From Desulfuromonas acetexigens (GTDB lineage Bacteria > Desulfobacterota > Desulfuromonadia > Desulfuromonadales > Trichloromonadaceae): 64,000 bases of DNA. This document shows, one piece after another, positions 35,402-44,342 of the stretch. Within the stretch, counting starts at the first letter, position 1, and each line of letters starts with the position of its first letter. The notes under the pieces are model-generated. The model did no database searches and had not been told where the DNA came from. It worked only from the letters and a program-made list of their open reading frames with translations. The translations under genes were made by a program, and so were the position numbers. The DNA is taken from positions 62,001 through 126,000 of the forward strand of contig NZ_FOJJ01000034.1 of assembly GCF_900111775.1 (NCBI RefSeq), in the 5' to 3' direction.

Positions 35402-36748
35402 ATGAAAAAAACCACTTCTTTGCTGCGCTACGTTTTGGAAAGACTGCTCCCCGCGATCCTGCTTCTGCTGGTGTGCGGGGCAGCGGCGACGGCGGAGGAT
35501 TATACCGACGGCCACTACAGCCGCGAAGAGCTCGCCCAGATGCTTGCGCCCATCGCCCTTTATCCCGACAGCCTCCTTTCCCAGGTGTTGATGGCTGCGA
35601 CCTATCCGGTGGAAGTGGTCGAAGCCGACCGTTGGGTCAAGGATCATCCCGATTTGCGGGATGAGGCGCTGGATGAGGCGCTCCTCGACCAGGACTGGGA
35701 TGCCGGCGTCAAGGCGCTCTGCCATTTCCCCGCGGTTCTGGCCCTGATGAGCGAACGCATCGGCGAGACCTCGCGCATCGGCGACGCCTTCCTCGCTCAG
35801 GAAGAAGAGGTCATGGCGATGGTTCAGGAGCTCAGGGCCAAAGCCCGCGCCCAGGGGAATCTCGCCAGCACCTCTGAACAGCGGGTCTGGGCCGATGCCG
35901 ACGCCATCATCATCGAGCCGACCGATCCCCGGGTGGTCTACGTTCCCTATTACGATCCCGTCACCGTTTACGGTTCCTGGTGGTATCCCGATTATCCCCC
36001 CTATTACTGGACCCCGGCGGGCGCCAGCCTCGGGGTCGGGCTCTCTTTCTGGCCGGGGGTCTATTTCGGCTTCTCCTTTTCCAACTGGAGTCGTTTCGAC
36101 TGGCGGCAGCGCTACATCCATATCGACAGCCACCGCCGCCCGCGCTATGTCCATCACGACCGCTGGCGGTACAACCCCGGGCGCTGGGAGCGCGGCTTAA
36201 ACCATCGCTCCACGGGCATCCGTCACGCCCCGCCCCCGGCGCGCCTGCGGAATGTTCCCGTCGAGCCGCGCCGGCGCCCCGACGTTTTCCGGCCCGCGAC
36301 CGGTTGGCCGAGTTCCGACCCCAGGCATTTCGACCGCATTCGCCAGGATCTCGAGCGCCGTGATATCGACCGCCGGTCCAGGGATTTTCAGAATCGGGAG
36401 AAACGGGAGCGGCGCCCTGCGTTCGAGCGAGGGCAGAATCTGCAGCGCCCGGGCAAGGACGGTCAGTGGCAGCGTCCAGGGGATAGACAGCGTGCGACCG
36501 CGCCGCCCCGTAACGACCGGGGCGTGCGTTTGCGGGATATCGTCCCGCCTAAGCCCAACTCCCCCGCCGTCAGGGCACCGCAAGCGCCGGTGCAGAGAGG
36601 CAGCGACCACAAAGGCCAAGGTCTGCGCCGCGTGGTTCCGAGCCCCATGACCATCGAAAAAGGCCCGCCCCCGGTAACCGCCCCCGTCCCAGGTCCGCGT
36701 AAGGACCGGGGTGAAGGGCACGGCAGGTTGCGTCCGCAAGGGCAGTGA
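35402..36748 (+). CDS. DUF3300 exported protein with basic low-complexity tail
   Basis: A 448-residue protein with a signal peptide (LPAILLLLVCGAAATAED). Residues about 40-215 match DUF3300: MLAPIALYPDSLLSQVLMAA, PVEVVEADRWVKDHPDLRD, IEPTDPRVVYVPYYDPVTVYG. The remaining 230 residues are rich in Arg, Pro, His and Asp (RRPDVFRPATGWP, RDRQRATAPPRNDRG), with little order. DUF3300 proteins are envelope proteins of unknown function. The tail could bind nucleic acid, heparin-like polymers or metals; this is speculation. Confidence 0.85.
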   Translation: MKKTTSLLRYVLERLLPAILLLLVCGAAATAEDYTDGHYSREELAQMLAPIALYPDSLLSQVLMAATYPVEVVEADRWVKDHPDLRDEALDEALLDQDWDAGVKALCHFPAVLALMSERIGETSRIGDAFLAQEEEVMAMVQELRAKARAQGNLASTSEQRVWADADAIIIEPTDPRVVYVPYYDPVTVYGSWWYPDYPPYYWTPAGASLGVGLSFWPGVYFGFSFSNWSRFDWRQRYIHIDSHRRPRYVHHDRWRYNPGRWERGLNHRSTGIRHAPPPARLRNVPVEPRRRPDVFRPATGWPSSDPRHFDRIRQDLERRDIDRRSRDFQNREKRERRPAFERGQNLQRPGKDGQWQRPGDRQRATAPPRNDRGVRLRDIVPPKPNSPAVRAPQAPVQRGSDHKGQGLRRVVPSPMTIEKGPPPVTAPVPGPRKDRGEGHGRLRPQGQ

Positions 36749-36775
36749 CGACTTCGGTGACGCTCAGACACCGGG

Positions 36776-36828
36776 CTTCGACTCCGCTCAACTTCCGGGG
36801 AGCCGTCGGTCCCTGAGCGGAGTCGAAG
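36776..36828. repeat. Intergenic 15-bp inverted repeat
   Basis: CTTCGACTCCGCTCA (36776-36790) and its exact complement TGAGCGGAGTCGAAG (36814-36828) surround a 23-base loop in the spacer between convergent genes. It looks like a small interspersed palindromic element; it could also end transcription. Confidence 0.75.
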
Positions 36829-36896
36829 GGAATCGTGGTCTCAGCCAGGGGACCAGGCGACGGCTGATGGGGGATGCGGCGGGCATGGTCTCTTCC

Positions 36897-37865
36897 TTAA
36901 TTGAAAACGCCGACGACCAGATAGGCAGTATAGCCGACATAGCAGGCCAGGAGCACGGTGCCTTCGAGGCGGTTGATGCGACCGGGGCCGCGGAATCCGA
37001 AGCCGATGACGAAAAGGGCCAAGGTGAGAGCTCCCATGACCACCATATCCCGAGTCAAAACTTCAGGCGCGACCGGCATAGGTCGAATCGCGCCGGCAAT
37101 GCCGACCACCGCCAGGGTGTTGAAGAGGTTGGAGCCGAGGATGTTGCCCAGGGCGATATCGTGCTCCCCCTTGCGTGCCGCGATGACCGAGGAAGCCAGT
37201 TCCGGCAGCGAAGTGCCGACGGCGACGATGGTCAGGCCGATGATCAGGTCGCTCACCCCGAAACCGTGGGCGATTTCCACCGCCCCCCAGACAAGGATGC
37301 GGGAACTGGCGATGAGCAGCAGCAAACCGACAACGACCCAGAGGAGCGCCCGGTTCATCGGCATCGTCTGACCGGTCAGTTCCGCCTCCATCTCCTGCCC
37401 CAGCGCATCGGTCTTTTTCCTCACCCCCTGAACAATCGTCCAGGTCATCAGCCCGGCGAAAACCCCCAGCAGCACCAGGGCGTCGATCCGGGTCAGGGCT
37501 CCATCCCCAATCTGCCAGGCCGCCAGCAGGGTCACGGCGGTTAACATCGGCAACTCCTTGCGCAGGACCTGCGAATGCACGGCAATCGGGCTGATCAGGG
37601 CGGTGATCCCGAGAATCAGGGCGATATTGGTGATGTTCGAGCCGTAGGCGTTGCCCAGGGCGATCCCTGGGTTGTTCTGCATCGCCGCGAGGGCCGATAC
37701 CAGCATTTCCGGCGCCGAGGTACCGAAGCCGACGATCACCATGCCGATCAACAGCGGCGGCATGCCGAAGTGCCGGGCGACCGAGGCGGAGCCGTCGACA
37801 AAGCGGTCGGCGCTCCAGACGAGAAGAACCAAACCAAAAAGCACGGCCAAAAACGGGACAAGCAT
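36897..37865 (-). CDS. Calcium/sodium antiporter, CaCA family (YrbG-like)
   Basis: A 322-residue exchanger with about ten membrane segments. The two inverted alpha repeats that form the ion site are clear: GFGTSAPEMLVSALAAMQ with ALGNAYGSNITNIALILG, and VAVGTSLPELASSVIAARKG with IALGNILGSNLFNTLAVVG. The acidic residue in each SAPE/SLPE motif binds the cation. The gene stands alone between an intergenic repeat and secF. Confidence 0.95.
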   Translation of the reverse strand: MLVPFLAVLFGLVLLVWSADRFVDGSASVARHFGMPPLLIGMVIVGFGTSAPEMLVSALAAMQNNPGIALGNAYGSNITNIALILGITALISPIAVHSQVLRKELPMLTAVTLLAAWQIGDGALTRIDALVLLGVFAGLMTWTIVQGVRKKTDALGQEMEAELTGQTMPMNRALLWVVVGLLLLIASSRILVWGAVEIAHGFGVSDLIIGLTIVAVGTSLPELASSVIAARKGEHDIALGNILGSNLFNTLAVVGIAGAIRPMPVAPEVLTRDMVVMGALTLALFVIGFGFRGPGRINRLEGTVLLACYVGYTAYLVVGVFN

Positions 37866-37941
37866 AACGATTCCTCCGTGAAGATTGTTCCGATCAGTTT
37901 ACAACGGACGGGGATTTTCGTTCATCAAAACCACTCCATGA

Positions 37942-37974
37942 AGGCCGAACCGGACCAACCTCCGGTCCGGCCTT
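37942..37974. terminator. Hairpin after secF
   Basis: AGGCCG and ACCGGA pair with TCCGGT and CGGCCT around a six-base loop, with a short T run on the plus side. It lies eight bases after the secF stop; polarity is unclear. Confidence 0.5.
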
Positions 37975-37981
37975 TCGTCGA

Positions 37982-38914
37982 TTATTTAAGAGGTTCCACC
38001 CCGGGCCGCCGGCTTAGGGATGGACGATGCTTTTCCCAGAAGAGAATCAGGGCGCTGGCGACGAAGACGGTGGAATAGGTTCCGGCAATGACACCCACGA
38101 GCATGGCGAAGGCGAAGCCGTGGATGACGTTCCCGCCGAAGAGATACAGGGAAAGCACAACCAGCAGGGTTGTTCCCGAGGTCAGAATGGTGCGGGACAG
38201 GGTTTCGTTGATGCTGCGATTGACCGTCTCCGGAAAGGTTTCATCCAGATTCCGGTCGAGTTTTTCACGAATGCGGTCGAAGATGACGATGGTGTCGTTG
38301 AGGGAGTAGCCGATGATGGTCAGCATCGCCGCGACAATGGTCAGGTCGATCTCGATGTCGAAGATGGAGAGAAACCCCAGGGTGACGAGCACGTCATGGG
38401 CCAGCGCCACGATGGCGGCCACGCCGGAGCGAAATTCAAAGCGCCAGGAAATGTAGATCAGCGTGCCGATCATGGCGTAAGCCAGGGACAGCAGTCCCTT
38501 GGTCCGCAGATCCTTGCCCACCTGCGGGCCGACCATTTCACTGCGCAACACCTCCAGGCCGCTGTCGTCCGAGCCGTTTTTCAGCGCCTGTTCGATTTTT
38601 TGCGTGAAATGGCTCATTTCATCCTCGGTCTGCTGCGCCCGAATGAGAAATTCGTTCTCCCCGTCGCCAAACTGCTGGACGGTCAGGGACTCCAGCGTCA
38701 ATTCCGCCAGATAGTCTTTGATGATGGACGCTGTAACCGGGCCGGAGAAACGGACCTGAACCAGGGTGCCGCCGGAAAAGTCGACGCCGTAGCTGGGGCC
38801 GCCCTTGAGGACCAGGGACAGGGCGCCGGCGAGGATCACCAGCAGGCACAGAATGACGGCGATGCGGTTTTTACCGACGAAATCGAAATTACTTTTGGGG
38901 TTGATGATCTGCAT
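37982..38914 (-). CDS. secF: Protein translocase subunit SecF (no adjacent secD)
   Basis: A 310-residue protein with six membrane segments and a periplasmic P1 loop. Signatures: GVDFSGGTLVQVRF (about 42), SLAYAMIGTLIYISWRFEF (about 142), IGYSLNDTIVIFDRIRE (about 200) and SINETLSRTILTSGTTLL. SecF works with SecD to pull proteins across the inner membrane using the proton gradient. Unusually, the upstream 600 bases encode no SecD, which almost always precedes secF in one operon. Either secD has moved or this is an extra copy. Confidence 0.93.
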   Translation of the reverse strand: MQIINPKSNFDFVGKNRIAVILCLLVILAGALSLVLKGGPSYGVDFSGGTLVQVRFSGPVTASIIKDYLAELTLESLTVQQFGDGENEFLIRAQQTEDEMSHFTQKIEQALKNGSDDSGLEVLRSEMVGPQVGKDLRTKGLLSLAYAMIGTLIYISWRFEFRSGVAAIVALAHDVLVTLGFLSIFDIEIDLTIVAAMLTIIGYSLNDTIVIFDRIREKLDRNLDETFPETVNRSINETLSRTILTSGTTLLVVLSLYLFGGNVIHGFAFAMLVGVIAGTYSTVFVASALILFWEKHRPSLSRRPGVEPLK

Positions 38915-39123
38915 AAGGTCTCCCAGGCTATTGCCGAGGGGGCGAAAGCATGCCCCGGCGGCAGCAGGTCGAAGGCAAAAGGGGGCACGATGATCGAGGT
39001 ACCTACGAGGATGCGAGTCTCGCCGGCAGAGGACGGATCACGCCCAAAGGGCGCCGGAACAACCGACCTGCCGGCGGCAGGCGCCAAGGGGCTTTCCCTG
39101 TTTGCGAGTTGTCGCGAACAGGC

Positions 39124-39501
39124 CTACAAACTTCGAATTATGCGCTGGGGGGGAGGGCGGGGAAGGGACGGAGACTGCCAGACGGCTGGGAGAAGAAGCG
39201 AAGGGGCATTGTCCCAGAGAGGGCACGGGAGCGCTACCCTGGAATCGGTAATGCAGGTCCCGATTGCGGGAAGGGCGATAAAGACGTCGATGAGGGGCTG
39301 AACGGAGGTGGATTTCTGCGTAGGTGTCGCCACCAACTCCAGCGCAGCCGTGGGGGCGGCGAGGCTGTCGTATTGTCGGGATAGTTGGGAGGGAGCGGGG
39401 GGGAAGGCCAAACCCAGGGCCAGGCTGAAGGCGACGACCAACCAGGTCCAGAGGAGGACTGCCCGTGAAAAGTTGTGCCGTGAGAGGGTTTGTCCTGACA
39501 T
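39124..39501 (-). CDS. Hypothetical small exported or membrane-anchored protein
   Basis: No family recognised. From ATG 39501 the 125-residue product has one hydrophobic N-terminal segment (AVLLWTWLVVAFSLALGLAF), then a Pro/Ser/Leu-rich region without clear domains (PSLLLPAVWQSPSLPRPPP). It lies 209 bases upstream of secF on the same strand, where secD would be expected, but bears no resemblance to SecD. A weak GGCGAG precedes the start. It could be noncoding leader; the hydrophobic segment is the only argument for a gene. Confidence 0.4.
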   Translation of the reverse strand: MSGQTLSRHNFSRAVLLWTWLVVAFSLALGLAFPPAPSQLSRQYDSLAAPTAALELVATPTQKSTSVQPLIDVFIALPAIGTCITDSRVALPCPLWDNAPSLLLPAVWQSPSLPRPPPQRIIRSL

Positions 39502-39648
39502 GCTCGCCGTCCGCTTTCCTTTGCCGCAACCATCGAATGTGGGCGCATCGTAGATGAGCGTCACGGGGAAGTCCAGCGAATTAAAAGGGACGCGGGACCC
39601 ACGCATGAGAGGGTGTTTCAGGGGGTCGTTAACGGCCTGTCGTCTTTC

Positions 39649-40566
39649 TCACGAGCATTGATCCTTGCCGCTTTTCAATTCCGTCATCAACTTAACCACC
39701 GCCCGTTCCTTGGCTTTGGCTTCGATATCGACCGTCATGGTCCGTCCCCTCCAGCAGGAGGGCACATCCGCCGGATCGATGTAATCGGCGTGGGGCTTGG
39801 GATCTCTCGCGGCCCAGCCGTCCCGGGGGGACGACAGATGGCAGTAGGGCTCGCGATGGGAGATCCTCCAGGTTTCCGCCGCCAGTTGGGTCGCCTCCTC
39901 GATGGACAGACCGTCGGGATGACAGCGGTGATGGTGGACATCGTACACGAGGGGAATGGAAAGCCGCGCGCAGGTCGGCAACAGATCGCGCACGCTGTAG
40001 CTTTGGTCATCATTTTCCAGCGTCAGCCGGGTTCTGACGGCTTCGGGAAGATCGGCGAAAACCTGATAGAATCTTTCCAGCGCCAGCTGTTTGTCGCCAT
40101 AGACGCCTCCGGCATGGACATTGATGATATCCGCGCCCACTTCCTCCGCCAAGGAGGCTTGGTACTCCAGTTCACGGATTGAACTGGCGACTACCGCCGG
40201 ATGCGGCGAAGACAATACGACAAACTGATCAGGATGAAAGCTGAGGCGGAGGTCATGCCGGCGGGCAAAAGTCCTGGTCTCGCCCAGCAGGCGCCTGATG
40301 GCATCCCCCTCGGGGAGGTCGTCGAGGTCGTAGCCGACTTCCGGGTGGGTCATGCGCGGGAACAGAGGCGACATGATGCGAAAGGCGCCGATGCCGAGCC
40401 TGTGGCAGGCTTGTACGGCGTGCAGCAGATTGCGGGCATTGTCATGACAGAGAGCGGACAGTTTAAGGAGCTGTTCGCTCCGGGGCATGGCGCGCAGCGC
40501 TTTGGCGGTAGTCGTGCGGAAGGCAATGTTCTCATCCTTGAACAGGCAGCATAAACCAAAACGCAT
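39649..40566 (-). CDS. uvsE: UV damage endonuclease UvsE
   Basis: A 305-residue UVDE-family TIM-barrel endonuclease that nicks DNA 5' of UV photoproducts. Motifs: FGLCCLF at the N-terminus, NLLHAVQACHRLGIGAFRIMSPLFP, LSFHPDQFVVLSSP, INVHAGGVYGDK, LTLENDDQSYSV and VYDVHHHRCHPDG; these give the His/Glu/Asp metal ligands. ATG 40566 is chosen since MRFGLCCLF is the typical start. It diverges from a lipid-stress operon, which fits a light- or oxidative-stress region; that link is inference. Confidence 0.94.
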   Translation of the reverse strand: MRFGLCCLFKDENIAFRTTTAKALRAMPRSEQLLKLSALCHDNARNLLHAVQACHRLGIGAFRIMSPLFPRMTHPEVGYDLDDLPEGDAIRRLLGETRTFARRHDLRLSFHPDQFVVLSSPHPAVVASSIRELEYQASLAEEVGADIINVHAGGVYGDKQLALERFYQVFADLPEAVRTRLTLENDDQSYSVRDLLPTCARLSIPLVYDVHHHRCHPDGLSIEEATQLAAETWRISHREPYCHLSSPRDGWAARDPKPHADYIDPADVPSCWRGRTMTVDIEAKAKERAVVKLMTELKSGKDQCS

Positions 40567-40629
40567 AGGGCTGGACCTCATCATTCGGTACGAGCACAGG
40601 TGATTCAGTCTTCGAAAGGGAATGGCCGG

Positions 40630-41244
40630 ATGACTCAACCACGGGGCATGTTCTCACACTTGAAACCTCTTTGCCACCGCCGTGGCTGGGTCTTTTGTCT
40701 ACTGCTGCTGGCGCTCAATTTCATGATCCCCGCCCCCGCGAACGCCCTGACCGTTGAAAATATTACCTTTGCCGACAGCACCATCATCGGAGGAAAACCG
40801 GTGCCGCTGCGCAATGCGGCATTGCTGCGCTATCTGAAGGTGATAAAGGCCTACGTGGCGGCCCTCTACCTGCCGGAGGGGGTCAAGGCGGAAGCGGTCC
40901 TCTCCGATGTGCCGAAACGTCTTGAACTCAGCTACCTGGTGTCGATCCAGGGGCCGGATTTCGACAAGGGAGCCGCACCGGTTCTCGCCCGCAACCAGAC
41001 TTCGGCGGAACTTTCCCGGTTGCAAGGGCGCCTCGACAAGCTCAATGCCGCCTACCGGGACGTCAAGCCCGGGGATCGCTACACCCTGACCTATCTGCCG
41101 GGACGGGGAACGGAACTCGCCCTGAACGGCAGTCCGCTGATCGTCATCGAGGGGGCCGATTTCGCCGCCGCCTATTTCGGCATCTGGCTGGGGCGCGACC
41201 CGATCGATGAAAAGCTCAAGCGTAATCTGCTGAGAGAACGTTGA
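40630..41244 (+). CDS. Exported chalcone isomerase-like protein
   Basis: A 204-residue protein with a signal peptide (FCLLLLALNFMIPAPANALT). The mature part has the chalcone-isomerase-like fold pattern: VPLRNAALLRYLKVIKAYVAALYLP, LSYLVSIQGPDFDKGA, GDRYTLTYLPGRGTELALNG and FAAAYFGIWLGRDPIDEKLK. Bacterial members are periplasmic and bind fatty acids or related ligands without isomerase activity. It opens the membrane-lipid operon, 98 bases ahead of the next gene. Confidence 0.85.
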   Translation: MTQPRGMFSHLKPLCHRRGWVFCLLLLALNFMIPAPANALTVENITFADSTIIGGKPVPLRNAALLRYLKVIKAYVAALYLPEGVKAEAVLSDVPKRLELSYLVSIQGPDFDKGAAPVLARNQTSAELSRLQGRLDKLNAAYRDVKPGDRYTLTYLPGRGTELALNGSPLIVIEGADFAAAYFGIWLGRDPIDEKLKRNLLRER

Positions 41245-41342
41245 TAGGAAGATATTTCCGACCGGCACCCGTCTTCCGCTGACGGTTACGGAGCTGCGAC
41301 AGCGAGGATCAAACGTATGCGGGAAGAGGAGCCGCACCGGCA

Positions 41343-41795
41343 ATGAACAACACCGCTGAAGGGCAGGATATTCTCCGGGAACTTTGCGTCGGGCAGCCGT
41401 TGGCCGTGCTGGCCACCGACGCCGGAGGTGAACCGTACACCAGTCTGGTGGCGGTCGCCGTCACCCCGGACCTGCGCCGGCTGTATTTCGCCACACTCCG
41501 AGCCACCCGTAAATGGGCCAATTTGTCCGGGAACCCTCACGTCTCCCTGCTGATGGACAACCGCGGTAAACAGGTGACCGATTTCAGCCGGGCGGCCGCC
41601 GCTACGATCATCGGCCTGGCCGAGGAATTGCGTGGAACCGAATTGGAGACCGGACTGGCCATATTCCTTGGGCGCCATCCGCATCTGAACGAGTTCACCG
41701 CGTCGCCGGCTTGCGCCCTGTTCCGGGTACGGATAGCGAGCATCTACCTGGTCACCCGTTTTCAGAACGTCACGGAATTCCATTTTTCTCCATGA
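41343..41795 (+). CDS. Pyridoxamine 5'-phosphate oxidase-like flavin split-barrel protein
   Basis: A 150-residue split-barrel protein. PLAVLATDAGGEPYTSLVAVAV and LRRLYFATLRATRKWANLSGNP form the FMN/F420/heme-binding barrel; CALFRVRIASIYLVTRF is the last strand. Pyridoxine biosynthesis is unlikely, since the C-terminal substrate motif is missing. The stop overlaps a 30-codon frame. Confidence 0.85.
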   Translation: MNNTAEGQDILRELCVGQPLAVLATDAGGEPYTSLVAVAVTPDLRRLYFATLRATRKWANLSGNPHVSLLMDNRGKQVTDFSRAAAATIIGLAEELRGTELETGLAIFLGRHPHLNEFTASPACALFRVRIASIYLVTRFQNVTEFHFSP

Positions 41796-41884
41796 ACCAT
41801 CCGTCCACACACGTCATCGACCTGGCGGTAGGGGTGGATGGCTACCTGGGCGTCATCACCGCGGCAGAGGGAGAAACAGCATGA
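41792..41884 (+). CDS. Thirty-residue bridging ORF (possible remnant)
   Basis: A 30-codon frame exactly fills the space between two genes, overlapping each by ATGA (41792-41795 and 41881-41884). The product, beginning MNHPSTHVIDLAVGVDGYLG, matches nothing I know. The exact double coupling suggests it is translated, or is the shortened remnant of a gene. Confidence 0.35.
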   Translation: MNHPSTHVIDLAVGVDGYLGVITAAEGETA

Positions 41885-42657
41885 CAACCGTTTTTCTGAT
41901 AACGGCAGCGGCCATTCTGCTCTACATGACCGGTTGGTTCATCGCCGCACAAGTTCGTGGTCGCAACGATATCGCCGATGTGGCCTGGGGTTTGGGGTTC
42001 ATTCTGGCGGCAGGCGTATCACTGGTCGTCGCGGGTGTCTATCCGCCGCGGGGTCTGCTGGTCTCGGCGCTGGTGCTGGTCTGGGGGATCCGGCTGGCAG
42101 CCCACATTCACAGCCGCGACCGGGGTAAGGGTGAAGATAAGCGCTACCGGAAGTGGCGCGAGGAGTGGGGCAAGTGGTTCGTGCTCCGCTCATTCCTGCA
42201 GGTCTTTATGCTCCAGGGCGTACTGCTAGTGATGGTGGCCCTGCCGGTGATCTTCGTCAACCAGGCGCCGCCGGTGCCCCTGGGGTGGTTCGATCTGCTT
42301 GGCCTGGCGATCTGGCTGACCGGGTTCACTTTTGAGACCGTGGGTGACCGGCAATTGCTGAACTTTATCCGCGACCCGGCCAACAAAGGAAAATTGATGA
42401 CTTCGGGTCTATGGCGTTACACCCGACACCCCAACTACTTCGGCGAGGTGACTCTCTGGTGGGGGATCTGGCTGATGACCCTGGCTCTGCCGGGGGGCTG
42501 GCTGACGATCATTGGCCCGATCACCATCACCTTCCTGATTCTGCAAGTCTCCGGCATCCCCATGCTGGAAAAACACTACGAAGATCGCGCCGATTTTCAG
42601 GAGTACAAGCGCCGCACCAGCGCCTTCTTTCCGCTGCCCCCTAAAGGAGGGATCTGA
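41881..42657 (+). CDS. DUF1295 membrane protein (steroid 5-alpha-reductase-like)
   Basis: A 258-residue protein with six or seven membrane segments. The C-terminal half has the DUF1295 signature: FTFETVGDRQLLNFIRDPAN, GLWRYTRHPNYFGEVTLWWG, and EKHYEDRADFQEYKRRTSAF. Homologues reduce or methylate lipid-like substrates in the membrane and depend on NADPH or SAM. It is coupled to a short upstream frame and followed after one base by DUF2177. Confidence 0.9.
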   Translation: MTTVFLITAAAILLYMTGWFIAAQVRGRNDIADVAWGLGFILAAGVSLVVAGVYPPRGLLVSALVLVWGIRLAAHIHSRDRGKGEDKRYRKWREEWGKWFVLRSFLQVFMLQGVLLVMVALPVIFVNQAPPVPLGWFDLLGLAIWLTGFTFETVGDRQLLNFIRDPANKGKLMTSGLWRYTRHPNYFGEVTLWWGIWLMTLALPGGWLTIIGPITITFLILQVSGIPMLEKHYEDRADFQEYKRRTSAFFPLPPKGGI

Positions 42658-42658
42658 C

Positions 42659-43075
42659 ATGCCGCACGTCTTCAAGGTCTACTTGCTCTGCCTGCCTTTC
42701 ACCCTGCTGTTGGATTACCTCTGGCTGGCCAAGCTGATGCAGGGCTTTTATCTCAAAGAGCTCGGCCCCTACGCCCGGGTCCGGGGCACCACCATTATCC
42801 CGGTTTATTGGGCCGCCGCCATCGTCTACCTGCTGCTGCCGCTGGGGATTGTGCTCTTCGCGCTGCCGCAGGTCGATCCGGAACACCTTGCGGCCTCTTC
42901 CCTGGCCTGGGGCGCCCTGTTCGGCCTGGTCGTCTACGGGGTCTACGACATGACCAATATGGCCACGCTGGAGCGCTGGCCGGTTCGGATGGTCTGGGTC
43001 GATATCTGCTGGGGCGGCTTCCTCTGTGGGGCAACAACCTGGTTCGCAGCGCTGGCATCGCTGTGGCTACAGTGA
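42659..43075 (+). CDS. DUF2177 integral membrane protein
   Basis: A 138-residue protein with four membrane segments. LLLDYLWLAKLMQGFYLKELG near the start and AALFGLVVYGVYDMTN-like GALFGLVVYGVYDMTNMATL (about 95-114) with WVDICWGGFLCG are the DUF2177 pattern. Function unknown; the family accompanies DUF1295 and CFA-synthase genes in proteobacterial stress clusters. AAAGGAGG precedes the ATG by eight bases. Confidence 0.9.
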   Translation: MPHVFKVYLLCLPFTLLLDYLWLAKLMQGFYLKELGPYARVRGTTIIPVYWAAAIVYLLLPLGIVLFALPQVDPEHLAASSLAWGALFGLVVYGVYDMTNMATLERWPVRMVWVDICWGGFLCGATTWFAALASLWLQ

Positions 43076-43094
43076 CCACCGCGAGGATATACCC

Positions 43095-44340
43095 ATGAAG
43101 ATCGCGATTATCGGCGGTGGCATTTCCGGTTTGACCACGGCGCATCTGCTGTGCGGCGAACACGACATCACCCTGTTCGAGGCCAATGATTATCCGGGGG
43201 GCCACACCAACACGCTGGATGTGTCCCATGCCGGCACCCGCTACGCGGTGGACACCGGTTTCATCGTCTTCAACGAGCGCACCTACCCCAACTTTATCCA
43301 GTTGCTGGAGCGTCTCCGTGTCCCGTCGCAGCCGAGCGTGATGAGCTTCTCCGTTGTTTGCGAAACGACCGGGCTGCAATACCGCGCGAGCAACCTGGAC
43401 AGTTTTTTCGCCCAGCGCAAGAACCTGCTCAGCCTGTCCTTCTGGCGGATGTTGCTGGAGATATTCCGCTTCAACCGCTCTTCGGCGGAATTGTACGGCA
43501 GCAGCGACCTGAGTCTGACGCTGGGGGACTACCTCCGCAGCAACGGCTATTCTCCCTTGTTCATCGAAAAGTTTCTGATCCCCATGGGCGCGGCGGTCTG
43601 GTCGGCCGACCCGGCACAATTTTTGGAATTCCCGGCGGCGGCCTTCGTGCAGTTCTTCACCAATCACGGCATGCTCAATATTGTCGATCAGCCCACTTGG
43701 CGCGTCATCAAAGGTGGCTCCCGCCAGTATGTCGAGCCTCTGATCAGTCCCTTCCGCGACCGGATCCGTCTGTCAACTCCAGTGGAACGGGTGCGGCGTT
43801 TCGCCGACCGGGTGACGATTACCCCCCCGCGGTGGCGAGCCGGAGACGTTTGACCATGTGGTTCTGGCCTGCCACAGCGACCAGGCGCTGGCGCTGCTGG
43901 CGGACCCGACCGATGGGGAACGGGAACTGCTCGGAGCCATCCCCTACCAGAAAAACGATACGGTACTGCATACCGACAGCCGCTTGCTACCGTCCCTTCC
44001 CAAGGCCCGCGCCAGCTGGAACTGCCTGCTTCCGCGAACGCAGCAGGGGGGCGTGGTGCTGACCTACTGGATGAACCTGCTGCAGACCCTCAATGCACCG
44101 GTCGATTTCTGCGTGACCCTCAACAATCCGGAAGCCATTGATCCAAACGCGATCATTCGCCGTCTGCTCTATCACCATCCGGTCTACTCAGCGGCTGCCT
44201 TCGCCGCACAAAAGCGCCGGGACGAGATCAGCGGCGTCAACCGCACCTCCTATTGCGGCGCCTACTGGAGTTGGGGATTTCATGAGGACGGCGTCAAGAG
44301 TGCCCTGGCTGTCTGTCAACAGTTCGAAAAGGGACTTTAG
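43095..44340 (+). pseudogene. FAD-dependent amine oxidase-like protein, frameshifted in a C7 tract
   Basis: The gene encodes a flavoprotein of about 414 residues split by a frameshift. The first part (43095-43853) starts IAIIGGGISGLTTAHLL, the FAD loop, and continues ANDYPGGHTNTLD and VWSADPAQFLEFPAAAFVQF. The second part continues DHVVLACHSDQALALL to GVNRTSYCGAYWSWGFHEDG, the usual C-terminal flavin site. The break lies at seven C (43822-43828); six C would restore one frame reading TPRGGEPETFDHVVLAC. It may be a recent mutation, a phase switch, or a base-calling error. In lipid operons this oxidase works beside DUF1365 and CFA synthase. Confidence 0.88.
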
Positions 44341-44342
44341 CC

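Noticed and set aside
38915-39123. Riboswitch in the secF leader
   Set aside because: GC-rich imperfect stems are present, but I could match no known riboswitch core.
40600-40630. Earlier GTG start for the chalcone-isomerase-like gene
   Set aside because: ATG 40630 has the better signal-peptide arrangement; the GTG adds ten unlike residues.
43851-43853. TGA ending the first oxidase half as a selenocysteine codon
   Set aside because: Homology continues in another frame, reached by removing one C, not by reading through this TGA.
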